Numbered from the stretch's first letter, positions 16,544 through 26,018 are shown. The stretch is 45,637 nt of DNA from JAZDRH01 sp047470865 (GCF_047470865.1 NZ_JAZDRH010000025.1:1-45637); one strand, 5' to 3'. The notes: generated from the sequence alone by a model not told the origin. Made by a program: numbers and translations.

Positions 16544-17792
16544 ATTCAAACATACCTTTCGGTTATCTTTCTTAGCTGTGTTTTTAGTGCTGACAGGTTG
16601 TGCTTGTACTTCTACCAGCTGTGAAGTACAGGCGGCAGAAAACACAGCAAGTAAAACTGAAACGAAAGCTGTTCCAGAAATAGGGCACTTACAGGATTTT
16701 GGTGAGCCAAATGTAAAACATTTAGCCCGCCAGCTACGCCGTTTGAAAAATGGTAAATTACCTGAAAATGGACGTATTAATATTATTCAGTTTGGCGACT
16801 CACATACAGCATCGGATACCTTTACCGGTCCTTTGCGTGAGCAATTACAGCAAGAGTATGGCAATGCTGGCATTGGCTGGATAACGCCAATGAATGTGCG
16901 CGGGCAAGGGCACAAACTGGTTAGCTTTGAAAGTAAAGGCTGGACCTTAACTTCGAGTCGTGCAGAAACCAGCTTAATTTTTCCTATGGGTGGTTATATT
17001 GCGACTGCAGATAGAGCGGGCGCTCGAATCACTATTGACTTGCGCGAAGAAAGTACCGACGAATATAAAGTCAGTTTTTGGTTGCGTGGTAGCCCAGCGC
17101 CTTTAGGCTTAACCGATGGTACAGGGCGCAAGGTCAAATTACATATCTCTCGCTCTGACAAAGATTGGGCGCTTGCCCATGCTAAGGTAAAGCTTCCATT
17201 TACTATTGAAGCATTAACCCGAAATGCGCCATTGTTAGGCGGTATTTGGTTAGAAAAAACTAATAATAAGGGCGTATTAGTCTCACCCATTGGCGCCAAT
17301 GGCTTACGTCAAAGTGTGTGGTTTAAATGGCAGAAAAACTGGACTGATCAGTTGCGTCACACCAGCCCTGATGTGGTGATTATTGCTTATGGTACAAACG
17401 AAGCCTTTAATCCAGATTTAGATATTAAAGATATGAAAAACATGCTGCATGATGGGATCAAACAGGTACGTCAAGCTGCGCCTAAAGCGGTTATTGTACT
17501 GTTGGGTGCGCCAGATACTGTAGATAAAAAACGTCCAGCTACAGCCGTTTGTAACAGTACTCAGCCAGAAAAATATAAAGAGATGCGCCAAGCACAAAAA
17601 GAAGTGGCACAAGTTGAAAAACTTTTATATTGGGATTGGCAGCAAGCTATGGGCGGTGACTGCCAAATGCTGCCATGGAATGCAAATGGCTTGGTATCTA
17701 ATGACTTGATTCATTTTACGGGAAAAGGCTATGAAGTCAGCGCCAAAATGTTCTACAAGGATTTTATCAACTACCTTGAAGATTTGCGCTAA
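16533..17792 (+). CDS. SGNH-hydrolase lipoprotein, Ape1-like O-acetylesterase
   Basis: 419 aa. The signal peptide ends in the lipobox LTGC (lipidated C23). Block I is FGDSHTASD with nucleophile S90; GTNE (N289) is block III; D391 and H394 in NDLIHFTGKGY complete the triad. A beta-rich region of about 130 residues (about 140-270) is inserted between blocks I and III, as in neisserial Ape1, which carries a CBM35-like domain there and removes acetyl groups from peptidoglycan. The ATG overlaps the previous gene by 11 bases. Co-expression of an acetylase pair and an esterase would let the cell tune lytic transglycosylase access. Substrate is inferred from layout. Confidence 0.68.
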   Translation: MKNKFKHTFRLSFLAVFLVLTGCACTSTSCEVQAAENTASKTETKAVPEIGHLQDFGEPNVKHLARQLRRLKNGKLPENGRINIIQFGDSHTASDTFTGPLREQLQQEYGNAGIGWITPMNVRGQGHKLVSFESKGWTLTSSRAETSLIFPMGGYIATADRAGARITIDLREESTDEYKVSFWLRGSPAPLGLTDGTGRKVKLHISRSDKDWALAHAKVKLPFTIEALTRNAPLLGGIWLEKTNNKGVLVSPIGANGLRQSVWFKWQKNWTDQLRHTSPDVVIIAYGTNEAFNPDLDIKDMKNMLHDGIKQVRQAAPKAVIVLLGAPDTVDKKRPATAVCNSTQPEKYKEMRQAQKEVAQVEKLLYWDWQQAMGGDCQMLPWNANGLVSNDLIHFTGKGYEVSAKMFYKDFINYLEDLR

Positions 17793-17808
17793 GCTATAAA
17801 CAGTGATT

Positions 17809-17843
17809 AAAAGGCGCTACGTATCTGCCGTAGCGCCTTTTTT
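17809..17843 (+). terminator. Intrinsic terminator after the MBOAT/SGNH cluster
   Basis: AAAAGGCGCTAC and GTAGCGCCTTTT form a GC-rich stem with a nine-base loop, followed by Ts. It lies upstream of the yaeQ start and argues against longer versions of yaeQ. Confidence 0.92.
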
Positions 17844-17865
17844 ATTGGTTCGTATAGGAAGAGAA

Positions 17866-18411
17866 ATGGCACTACAATCAACGCCTTATAAAGTGGAAGT
17901 GAACCTTAGCGATATGGATCGTAATGACTACGATACCTTACGTTTTACCATGGCACGTCACCCTTCAGAGACACATGAACGCTTAGCAGTGCGCCTGTTG
18001 TCGCGTATTTTATGGAATGCACCTGATATCGAATTTGGCCGTGGACTGTCTAATGTTGATGAGCCCGCTGTGTGGGTAAAAAGTCTTGATGGGCGGGTAT
18101 TGCATTGGATTGAAGTTGGCTTGCCTGACCATGATCGTTTGGTATGGTGTTCACGTCGTGCTGAGCAAGTTAGCGTGTTTGCTTACGGTGTTAATAAAGC
18201 ATGGTTAAGTAAGGTGGTTGAGAATGCACGTGATATTAAAAATCTCAGCATTCTATGCCTTGACTCTGCAGCACTAGCTCCTATAACAGAACAAATGACG
18301 CGTTCCATAAATTGGACTGTGATGCTCAGTGAGGGCACTTTTTTTATCACAGATGAACATGCCCAGCACACAGTTGAACTTGAATGGTTAATAGGTGAGC
18401 GAGAGAATTAA
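17866..18411 (+). CDS. yaeQ: YaeQ family protein
   Basis: 181 aa, exactly the length of E. coli YaeQ. The family has a PD-(D/E)xK nuclease-like fold but no settled function; it was once proposed as a transcription antitermination factor and this is disputed. Characteristic segments are LTRF-like YDTLRFTMARHPSET, ARLLSRILWNAP, FGRGLSNVDEPAVW and HWIEVGLPDHDRL. The ATG at 17866 has AGGAAGAG just upstream and lies beyond the preceding terminator, which rules out an in-frame start at 17803. It overlaps recJ by one base (TAATG), implying coupled translation. Confidence 0.9.
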   Translation: MALQSTPYKVEVNLSDMDRNDYDTLRFTMARHPSETHERLAVRLLSRILWNAPDIEFGRGLSNVDEPAVWVKSLDGRVLHWIEVGLPDHDRLVWCSRRAEQVSVFAYGVNKAWLSKVVENARDIKNLSILCLDSAALAPITEQMTRSINWTVMLSEGTFFITDEHAQHTVELEWLIGEREN

Positions 18412-20129
18412 TGCAGATTCAACAACGAGATCTACCCATTGAGTTGCCAGAGCTGGGCTTATCATCCAGCTTGTTAACACGGTTATATGCTGCGCGAGGC
18501 GTAAAATATGCTGCTGAGTTAGAAAAAGGCTTAGCTTTTTTGCAGCCGCCACATTTACTAAAAGGGATTGATCAAGCTGTTGTACTGCTAAAAAAAGCCA
18601 TCTTAGACAATAAGCGTATTTTAATTGTGGGCGATTTTGATGCCGATGGAGCCACAGCTACCAGTGTAGGTATTTTAGGCTTGCAGATGTTAGGTGCTAC
18701 CCAACTGGACTATCTTGTTCCTAACCGTTTTGAATATGGCTATGGTCTATCACCTGAAATTGTACAAGTGGCTTTGCAACGCCAACCAGTACCGCAGGTA
18801 TTACTTACAGTAGACAACGGCATTTCAAGTGTTGAAGGTGTTTATCATGCCAAGCAAGCGGGGCTGGAAGTGATTATTACTGATCACCACCTACCAGGTG
18901 AACAGTTGCCAGCTGCTGACGCTATCGTTAATCCTAACCAGCCCGGTTGCCCTTTCCCAAGCAAGGCGTTAGCGGGTGTGGGCGTCATGTTTTATCTGCT
19001 GTTAGCATTAAGGGCCGAGTTGCGCAACAGTCATTATTTTGTAGAGAAAAACATTAAAGAACCTAATCTGGCAGAACTGCTGGATTTGGTCGCACTGGGC
19101 ACTGTAGCTGATGTGGTGCCGCTGGATGCGAATAATCGTATTTTGGTACATCAAGGCATTAACCGTATTCGTGCAGGACGTGCTCGTCCTGGGTTGCGGG
19201 GCTTATTACAAGTGGCGAATAAACAAGCTGAGCGCGTATCCTCTATGGATTTAGGCTTTATTTTAGGCCCACGCCTAAATGCAGCAGGGCGTTTAGAGGA
19301 TATGAGCATAGGCATTGAATGCCTGCTGTGTAATGACGAAGCTTTAGCGCTTGACTATGCGCAGGAGCTGCATAGCCTTAATGCTGATCGGCAAGCTATT
19401 GAGCAGGGCATGCAGCGCGAAGCCTTGAATGATTTGAAGAATCTAGAATTAGACCATATCCCTTATGGTTTATGTTTATACAATCCAGATTGGCATGAAG
19501 GTGTGGTTGGAATTGTTGCGTCCCGCTTAAAAGAACGCTATCACCGGCCTGTTATTGTATTTACTAAAACTGAAAATGGCAGCCTAAAAGGCTCAGCTCG
19601 CTCGGTTAATGGTTTTCATATACGTGATGCGCTGGACCAAATTGCAACCGCCAATACAGGCTTGATTACTAAATTTGGCGGCCATGCTATGGCGGCTGGC
19701 TTGTCCTTACCAGAAGCACATTACGAAGCATTTTCTCAGGCATTTGATCAAGCGGTAAGGCAACAACTTACAGAAGCAGACTTAGCAGGCAATCTATTAA
19801 CGGATGGCGAATTATTGCCTGAAGAAATTGATATGCGTATTGCTGAAGCTTTAAAGCAAGCAGGGCCATGGGGGCAGCAATTCCCAGAACCACTGTTTCA
19901 TGGCACCTTTGACGTGGTTAACCAGCGTATTGTGGGTGAGAAACACCTAAAATTAGTAGTCAAAAAAACCGATGGACAGTTACTTGATGCCATTGCCTTT
20001 AATGTGGATCTTAACCAATGGCCGAATCCTAACGTACGACAAGTGCTTTTGGCTTATAGCCTAGATATTAATACCTTTAGAGATAATACGTCTTTGCAGT
20101 TATTAGTAAAACATATTGAAGCTGTCTGA
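18411..20129 (+). CDS. recJ: Single-stranded-DNA-specific 5'-3' exonuclease RecJ
   Basis: 572 aa (E. coli 577). RecJ degrades single-stranded DNA in recombination and mismatch/base-excision repair. The DHH phosphoesterase motifs are intact: VGDFDADGATATS, LLTVDNGIS, ITDHHLPG and the later ALGTVADVVPLD. The DHHA1 domain has FGGHAMAAGLSL, and FILGPRLNAAGRL bridges the two. The C-terminal OB-like domain is present. The order recJ-prfB-lysS is widely conserved in gammaproteobacteria. Confidence 0.97.
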   Translation: MQIQQRDLPIELPELGLSSSLLTRLYAARGVKYAAELEKGLAFLQPPHLLKGIDQAVVLLKKAILDNKRILIVGDFDADGATATSVGILGLQMLGATQLDYLVPNRFEYGYGLSPEIVQVALQRQPVPQVLLTVDNGISSVEGVYHAKQAGLEVIITDHHLPGEQLPAADAIVNPNQPGCPFPSKALAGVGVMFYLLLALRAELRNSHYFVEKNIKEPNLAELLDLVALGTVADVVPLDANNRILVHQGINRIRAGRARPGLRGLLQVANKQAERVSSMDLGFILGPRLNAAGRLEDMSIGIECLLCNDEALALDYAQELHSLNADRQAIEQGMQREALNDLKNLELDHIPYGLCLYNPDWHEGVVGIVASRLKERYHRPVIVFTKTENGSLKGSARSVNGFHIRDALDQIATANTGLITKFGGHAMAAGLSLPEAHYEAFSQAFDQAVRQQLTEADLAGNLLTDGELLPEEIDMRIAEALKQAGPWGQQFPEPLFHGTFDVVNQRIVGEKHLKLVVKKTDGQLLDAIAFNVDLNQWPNPNVRQVLLAYSLDINTFRDNTSLQLLVKHIEAV

Positions 20130-20176
20130 TTTTATTGAACTTTTTGTACTTGCTGCCAAACTCTGGGGAAATCAGT

Positions 20177-20182
20177 TATAAT
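20177..20182 (+). promoter_or_regulatory. Perfect -10 hexamer upstream of prfB
   Basis: TATAAT lies 42 bases before the prfB start in the recJ-prfB gap. No good -35 is seen at 16-18 bases, so promoter strength is uncertain. Confidence 0.4.
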
Positions 20183-20224
20183 TTCTCCTTTTCAGCTTTA
20201 AATTATTCGAGAGAATAAACCGTT

Positions 20225-21320
20225 ATGGAAATCAATCCGATTGTTAACACTATCAAAGACCTTACCGAACGCACTCAGGTAATTCGGGGGTATCTTTGAC
20301 TACGATAGTAAAAGTGAGCGTTTAGTAGAAGTTGAGCGCGAGTTAGAAGACCCAGCTATCTGGAATAATCCAGAATATGCACAAAATCTGGGGCGCGAGC
20401 GTTCTACATTGGCTCAAATTGTAGAAACTTTGGATGATTTGCAAAATGGTTTGGTAGATGCCAATGATCTATTGGAATTAGCCAATGAGGAAGAAGACGA
20501 GGCCACATTGGCTGAAGTCCAAGCAGATTTGCAGCGTTTAGAAGATGAGTTAGCCAAGCTAGAGTTTCGTCGTATGTTTAGTGGCGAAATGGATGCAAAC
20601 AATGCTTATCTGGATATTCAAGCAGGCTCTGGTGGTACAGAAGCACAAGACTGGGCCAATATGTTGCTGCGTATGTATTTACGCTGGGCTGACCAAAATG
20701 GTTTTGAAGCCACAGTAATGGAAATTTCCGATGGCGAGGTTGCTGGCATTAAAGGCGCTACCTTACATATCAAAGGTGAGTATGCTTATGGTTGGTTACG
20801 TACAGAAACAGGTGTACACCGCCTCGTACGAAAAAGCCCATTTGATTCGGGTAACCGCCGTCATACGTCTTTTACAGCAGTGTTTATCTCACCTGAAATT
20901 GATGACAATATCGAAATTGATATTAACCCAGCTGATTTACGTGTCGACACCTATCGTTCATCAGGTGCGGGTGGCCAGCACGTTAACACCACAGATTCAG
21001 CGGTGCGTATTACGCATATTCCAACCAATACCGTGGTGTCTTGCCAGAATGAGCGCTCACAACACGCTAACCGTGATACCGCAATGAAAATGTTGCGGGC
21101 AAAACTTTACGAGTTAGAGATACAAAAACGCAGTGAGGCTTCGCAGGCGCTAGAGGATTCTAAGTCTGATATTGGCTGGGGGCATCAAATTCGTTCTTAT
21201 GTGCTGGACTCAGCACGTATTAAAGATTTACGTACCAGTGTAGAAACTAGTAACTGCGATGCAGTACTAGATGGCGACCTCAATGACTTTCTTGAGGCAA
21301 GCTTAAAGCAAGGGCTCTAA
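20225..21320 (+). CDS. prfB: Peptide chain release factor 2, with programmed +1 frameshift
   Basis: The gene is read as 24 codons from ATG 20225 to CTT, then an in-frame TGA at 20297-20299, then +1 into the frame ending at 21320. The joined product is 364 aa (E. coli RF2 365). RF2 recognises UGA and UAA stops. The stop-decoding tripeptide appears as SPF in VRKSPFDSGNRRHTSF and the peptidyl-hydrolysis loop as GAGGQHVNTTDSA. RF2 controls its own level: when scarce, ribosomes pause at the TGA and shift. A plain call would miss the first exon-like segment or mark the gene broken. Confidence 0.96.
20285..20300 (+). promoter_or_regulatory. prfB: prfB programmed +1 frameshift site
   Basis: CGGGGGTATCTTTGAC has the internal Shine-Dalgarno-like G-run, three-base spacer, CTT slip codon and TGA followed by C. 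It is the canonical RF2 autoregulatory site, with C in place of the usual A at the first position. Confidence 0.95.
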
Positions 21321-21392
21321 TGTTAGCTGTTGCTTTAGCTGTACTTTCGCTGCTTTGCAGCATGAACTTTTAACTGTGGAAACACTAAGACC

Positions 21393-22892
21393 ATGAGCGA
21401 ACAACCGCTAAATCCGAGTGAATTACAAGAGGAAGAAAATAACCTGATTGCACAACGTAAAGAGAAGCTTGACGAAGTGCGAAAACAGGGCAATGCCTTC
21501 CCTAATGATTTCCGTCGTGATCACTATTGTGGTGATCTACAAAAGCAATTTGCTGACGACACTAAGGAAGCATTAGCAGAAAAGAAATTCCCGGTGAAGG
21601 TGGCTGGACGCATCATGTTAAACCGTGGTGCTTTTATGGTTATTCAAGACATGACTGGTCGTTTGCAAGTTTATGTTGACCGTAAAGCACTTCCTGCTGA
21701 AACCTTAGAAGCTATTAAAACATGGGACTTAGGCGATATTATTGGTGCTGAAGGTTACATGGCGCGTTCTGGTAAAGGTGATTTATATGTGCATCTGGAA
21801 AAGGTGCAGTTACTCACCAAATCATTACGTCCATTACCTGACAAGCACCATGGACTAACAGATACAGAGCAGCGTTATCGTCAGCGTTATGTTGATTTAA
21901 TTGTCAATGATCAAGCCCGTGATACTTTTCGCGTTCGTTCACAGGTTATTGCGCATATTCGTCGTTTCTTGGCTGAGCGTCGCTTCTTAGAAGTAGAAAC
22001 ACCTATGCTGCAAACCTTGGCGGGTGGTGCGGCAGCAAAACCTTTTGAAACTCATCATAATGCGTTGGATCTGCCTATGTTCTTACGTATTGCGCCTGAG
22101 TTATTCCTTAAGCGTTTGGTGGTAGGTGGTTTTGAGCGAGTGTTTGAAATTAACCGCAACTTCCGTAATGAAGGCGTTTCTACGCGTCATAACCCAGAAT
22201 TTACCATGCTTGAATTCTACCAAGCCTATGCTGACTATGAAGACAACATGGACTTAACAGAAGAGCTATTCCGTGAGTTAGCGCAAGCAGTACTAGGGAC
22301 AACTGATGTACCTTACCAGGGTAAAGTGTTCCATTTTGGTCAAGCATTCCAGCGTTTGTCAGTGTATGACTCTATTTTAAAATACACCGATGTTACTGCT
22401 GAGCAATTGGCTGATATTGAACAGGCGCGTGCGATTGCGAAAAAGGCTGGCGCTAAAGTTCTAGGCTATGAAGGCCTAGGGAAATTACAGGTAATGATTT
22501 TCGAAGAGTTGGTGGAACATCAGCTAGAACAGCCAACCTTTATTACTCGTTATCCGTTTGAGGTGTCGCCATTAGCGCGTCGTAATGATCAAGACCCAAG
22601 TGTGACTGATCGTTTTGAGTTGTTCATTGGTGGGCGTGAAATCGCGAATGCTTATTCTGAGCTAAACGATGCACAAGACCAAGCTGAACGCTTTATGGCG
22701 CAAGTGGCAGAGAAGGACGCAGGTGACGATGAAGCCATGCATTATGATGCAGACTTTATTCGAGCGTTAGAGTACGGTATGCCACCTACAGCTGGCGAAG
22801 GTATTGGAATTGATCGTTTAGTTATGTTGTTAACAGACTCACCATCAATTCGTGATGTCATCTTATTCCCACATATGCGCCCAGAGCACTAA
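21393..22892 (+). CDS. lysS: Lysyl-tRNA synthetase (class II)
   Basis: 499 aa, standard. It charges tRNA-Lys. An N-terminal OB-fold anticodon-binding domain (about 60-175) is followed by the class II core: motif 2 includes FRNEGVSTRHNPEFTMLEF and motif 3 is GIGIDRLVMLLTD. LSELNDAQD-like AYSELNDAQDQ is typical of LysRS. It lies 72 bases after prfB in the usual order. The ribosome-binding site is weak (TAAGA), perhaps relying on transcription from prfB. Confidence 0.97.
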   Translation: MSEQPLNPSELQEEENNLIAQRKEKLDEVRKQGNAFPNDFRRDHYCGDLQKQFADDTKEALAEKKFPVKVAGRIMLNRGAFMVIQDMTGRLQVYVDRKALPAETLEAIKTWDLGDIIGAEGYMARSGKGDLYVHLEKVQLLTKSLRPLPDKHHGLTDTEQRYRQRYVDLIVNDQARDTFRVRSQVIAHIRRFLAERRFLEVETPMLQTLAGGAAAKPFETHHNALDLPMFLRIAPELFLKRLVVGGFERVFEINRNFRNEGVSTRHNPEFTMLEFYQAYADYEDNMDLTEELFRELAQAVLGTTDVPYQGKVFHFGQAFQRLSVYDSILKYTDVTAEQLADIEQARAIAKKAGAKVLGYEGLGKLQVMIFEELVEHQLEQPTFITRYPFEVSPLARRNDQDPSVTDRFELFIGGREIANAYSELNDAQDQAERFMAQVAEKDAGDDEAMHYDADFIRALEYGMPPTAGEGIGIDRLVMLLTDSPSIRDVILFPHMRPEH

Positions 22893-22912
22893 TATGTAGG
22901 AGCAAATGAACA

Positions 22913-22939
22913 ATGCCTCGCTTTTAGCGGGGCATTTTT
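22913..22939 (+). terminator. Intrinsic terminator after lysS
   Basis: ATGCCTCGC and GCGGGGCAT pair (one G-U) around TTTTA and end in a T-run. It closes the recJ-prfB-lysS unit. Confidence 0.88.
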
Positions 22940-22959
22940 AAATCTGATAGGAATGAGCA

Positions 22960-23292
22960 ATGAAGAAAGAAATTGAGCCATTACCACTAATTGCTACTGC
23001 GATTGGTACTGTTATTGCAACAGTAGCAGTACTGGGGTACTACGGTTATTTACACTTTGCAAAACCTGAAGATGCGCTTGAATTGCGTAATTTCACAATG
23101 ATTAAAATAATCAATGCTGAAAACCCGCGCGCTGCTGCACCTTTAGCAGGGCGTGAGGTGTATGCAACCTGTCGTGATAACATTGTTTTATTAAAAGATG
23201 AACAGCAAGAAGGCATGCTGGTTGATGGTAAAGGTCGAACAGTTTTATGTAGTTTTGACAACCAAGCAGCCCCTGTAAAAATGCTTAAGTAA
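22960..23292 (+). CDS. Small single-pass membrane protein, unknown
   Basis: 110 aa. One hydrophobic helix (about residues 7-30, with GTVIATVAVLGYYGYL) is followed by an 80-residue soluble part, probably periplasmic, with two cysteines (in YATCRDN and TVLCSF) that could form a disulfide. No motif I recognise. AGGA precedes the ATG. It lies alone between the lysS terminator and ppc. Confidence 0.7.
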   Translation: MKKEIEPLPLIATAIGTVIATVAVLGYYGYLHFAKPEDALELRNFTMIKIINAENPRAAAPLAGREVYATCRDNIVLLKDEQQEGMLVDGKGRTVLCSFDNQAAPVKMLK

Positions 23293-23333
23293 TTTATCAG
23301 TGCGAATTAAGTAGTACTTGTAAACTATCCATA

Positions 23334-23374
23334 ATCTCGGCACTCTGATGTGAGTTCAAAAGGAGAGCCGAGAT
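23334..23374 (+). promoter_or_regulatory. ppc: Inverted repeat enclosing the ppc ribosome-binding site
   Basis: ATCTCGGC (23334-23341) is the exact inverse of GCCGAGAT (23367-23374), which includes the first two bases of the ppc ATG. The AGGAG ribosome-binding site is in the 25-base loop. If transcribed whole, the stem could hide the start codon. A CATAAT at 23330-23335 could instead be the -10, in which case the left arm would be only partly in the mRNA. Confidence 0.35.
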
Positions 23375-26009
23375 GCCACAAATAGATCCACGCTTGCGTG
23401 ATCATGTGCGTTTGCTAGGTGAATTACTGGGCGACACACTGCGCGAAGAAGTAGGCACTGATTTTTTCAATAAAATTGAGCGTATTCGTTTAGGTGCTAA
23501 AACAGCACGCCAAGGTAGTGATACAGAGGCAAGGGCACAGCTTAAGCAAACTTTGAATCAGCTATCTGAACAAGAACTTGTTTCTGTGGCGAGAGCCTTT
23601 AGTCAGTTTCTCAATTTGGCAAATATTGCTGACCAATATCATCTTACGCGCCGCCGCCAAAAAGATGAGCCTGCGCCTTTTGAGCAGGAAATGCTGGCTA
23701 ATTTACTAGCCCGTTTACTAGCCCAAGGGCATGATCCTAAAGTGCTGTCAGAGCAGGTTGAAAATCTGCATATTGAGCTGGTATTAACAGCACATCCTAC
23801 CGAAGTTACCCGTCGTACTATGATTTTGAAATACGATTCCATGGCTGAGCAATTGGCTATTTTAGATCATAGTGATTTAACCGAAGAAGAACATGAACAA
23901 GCCATTGCACGCTTACGTTTATTAGTAAATGAAGCTTGGCAAACCAATGAAATTCGAAAACAACAACCAACCCCTGTTGATGAAGCTCGCTGGGGGTTCG
24001 CTGTTATTGAGCGCTCACTTTGGCATGCCTTGCCCAATACATTACGACATATTGATAAGGTGCTATTAGCTGCTGGTGGAAATCGATTAACAGCCAGTGC
24101 TGCACCTATTCGTTTTGCTACATGGATGGGCGGTGACCGTGACGGCAACCCCAATGTAACCGCTAACGTAACTCGAGAAGTTTTACTGCGCGCGCGCTGG
24201 CTGGCAGCCGATTTATTTTTAAAAAATATTTCGCGCCTAGTAGGCGTGTTATCTATGAGTAAGGCCAGTGAAGAGCTGTTAACGGTTACAGATTATAGTG
24301 ACGAGCCCTATCGCGTCATTCTTAAAAAACTGCGCCAACGGCTAAGAGAAACCAGAGCAGGACTAATACTGCATTTAAATAATGGCGTAGCTTTGCCAGA
24401 TAATTTACTAGCGGATAACGCCGAGCTATTAGAGCCTTTGATGCTTTGTTATCGCTCATTAAAATCCGTTGGTTTAGATTTAATTGCAGAGAGTGATTTG
24501 CTGGATTGTATTCGTCGTGTGCAAGCATTTGGGGTGTTTTTAGCCCGCTTAGATATTCGCCAAGACTCAGCAAGACATACCAGTGCACTAGATGAAATTA
24601 CCCAATATTTGGGCTTAGGTTCTTATGCGCAGTGGAGTGAGGCTCAGCGCCAAGCGTTTTTACTGAGTGAGCTAGAAAATAAACGCCCATTATTACCTGT
24701 AGATTTTAAAGGTTCAGCAGAAACACAAGAGGTTTTAGATACCTGTGTGGTGATCGCACAAACACCCGCTGATGCGCTCGGCTCTTATATTATTTCAATG
24801 GCTACAGCACCTTCTGATGTATTAGCGGTGCAGTTACTGCTCAAAGAGTGCGGCTTAAAACGTAACATGCCTGTGATGCCGTTGTTTGAAACAGAAGATG
24901 ACTTAGATTCTGCGGCGGATTCCATTCAACAGTTATTAAAACTATCGGATTATCGGCAGCGTTTAGAAGGGCCACAGCAAGTTATGATTGGCTATTCTGA
25001 TTCTGCTAAAGATGCGGGCACCACAGCGGCTGCTTGGGCACAGTACCGTGCACAAGAACAGCTAGTTGCTGTTTGTGCTGAACAGGCTGTTGAGCTGCAA
25101 CTGTTTCACGGTCGAGGTGGTACCGTAGGACGTGGTGGTGGCCCAGCCTATGAAGCCATTTTATCGCAGCCGCCAGGCTCAGTTGCAGGGCGTTTTCGAA
25201 CTACTGAGCAGGGTGAAGTGATTCGCTATAAGTACGGCATGCCAAAGGTTGCTGAGCATAATTTAAATCTTTATGTGGCCGCTGTACTTGAAGCCACCTT
25301 GCTACCACCTCCTGCACCTAAAGATAGTTGGCGTCATGTAATGGAGAACATGGCTCAGGATGGTATGCAGGCCTATCGTGGCATTGTCCGAGACAACCCC
25401 GAATTTGTTACTTACTTTAGGCAAGCGACGCCTGAGCAGGAGTTAGGGCGATTGCCATTAGGCAGTCGTCCTGCCAAGCGCCGTAGCGGAGGTATAGAAA
25501 GCTTACGGGCTATTCCTTGGATTTTTGCTTGGACGCAAACTCGTTTAATGCTGCCTGCATGGCTTGGCTGGGAAACAGCATTGGCAAAAGCGGTAGCACG
25601 TGGAGAGCAGGATACCCTGAACGATATGCGTGATAACTGGCCATTCTTCCGTGCTCGTATTGATATGCTGGAAATGGTGCTGTTAAAGGCTGATGAAGGC
25701 ATTGCACGCTTGTATGAAAATCGTTTAGTGGATGAGCAGCTAAAGCCCTTTGGTGAGCAGCTCTATGCAGCACTCAAACAAGCAACACAGTTGGTTTTAG
25801 CGCTAACTGGTGAAGCTCATCTGTTAGAACGTCATCCTATAGTGCGAGCTTCTATTAGCATTAGGGATACTTATTTAGACCCGCTGCACTTGTTGCAAGT
25901 CGAGCTTTTAGATAGATCACGCCATTGTGAACAGGCGTCTAGTGCCATTGAACTGGCCTTGTTAGTCACTATTGCAGGAGTAGCAGCAGGGCTACGAAAT
26001 ACGGGGTAA
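23373..26009 (+). CDS. ppc: Phosphoenolpyruvate carboxylase
   Basis: 878 aa, normal. It forms oxaloacetate from PEP and bicarbonate, refilling the TCA cycle. Catalytic signatures: LTAHPTEVTRRT with the essential histidine, WMGGDRDGNPNVT, IGYSDSAKDAGTTAAAW, and FHGRGGTVGRGGGPAYEAI. The C-terminus ends in RNTG, as in most members. AGGAG lies seven bases before the ATG. Its bicarbonate substrate is provided by carbonic anhydrase. An intrinsic terminator follows. Confidence 0.97.
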   Translation: MPQIDPRLRDHVRLLGELLGDTLREEVGTDFFNKIERIRLGAKTARQGSDTEARAQLKQTLNQLSEQELVSVARAFSQFLNLANIADQYHLTRRRQKDEPAPFEQEMLANLLARLLAQGHDPKVLSEQVENLHIELVLTAHPTEVTRRTMILKYDSMAEQLAILDHSDLTEEEHEQAIARLRLLVNEAWQTNEIRKQQPTPVDEARWGFAVIERSLWHALPNTLRHIDKVLLAAGGNRLTASAAPIRFATWMGGDRDGNPNVTANVTREVLLRARWLAADLFLKNISRLVGVLSMSKASEELLTVTDYSDEPYRVILKKLRQRLRETRAGLILHLNNGVALPDNLLADNAELLEPLMLCYRSLKSVGLDLIAESDLLDCIRRVQAFGVFLARLDIRQDSARHTSALDEITQYLGLGSYAQWSEAQRQAFLLSELENKRPLLPVDFKGSAETQEVLDTCVVIAQTPADALGSYIISMATAPSDVLAVQLLLKECGLKRNMPVMPLFETEDDLDSAADSIQQLLKLSDYRQRLEGPQQVMIGYSDSAKDAGTTAAAWAQYRAQEQLVAVCAEQAVELQLFHGRGGTVGRGGGPAYEAILSQPPGSVAGRFRTTEQGEVIRYKYGMPKVAEHNLNLYVAAVLEATLLPPPAPKDSWRHVMENMAQDGMQAYRGIVRDNPEFVTYFRQATPEQELGRLPLGSRPAKRRSGGIESLRAIPWIFAWTQTRLMLPAWLGWETALAKAVARGEQDTLNDMRDNWPFFRARIDMLEMVLLKADEGIARLYENRLVDEQLKPFGEQLYAALKQATQLVLALTGEAHLLERHPIVRASISIRDTYLDPLHLLQVELLDRSRHCEQASSAIELALLVTIAGVAAGLRNTG

Positions 26010-26018
26010 ATAGCACAC

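Noticed and set aside
17803..17865. N-terminal extension of YaeQ by 21 residues
   Set aside because: The extension is encoded by an intrinsic terminator hairpin, while ATG 17866 has a good ribosome-binding site and gives the family length.
20225..20299. Short frame ending in TGA at the start of prfB, suggesting a pseudogene
   Set aside because: The G-run, CTT and TGA-C form the known RF2 frameshift site, and the joined product has normal length and motifs.
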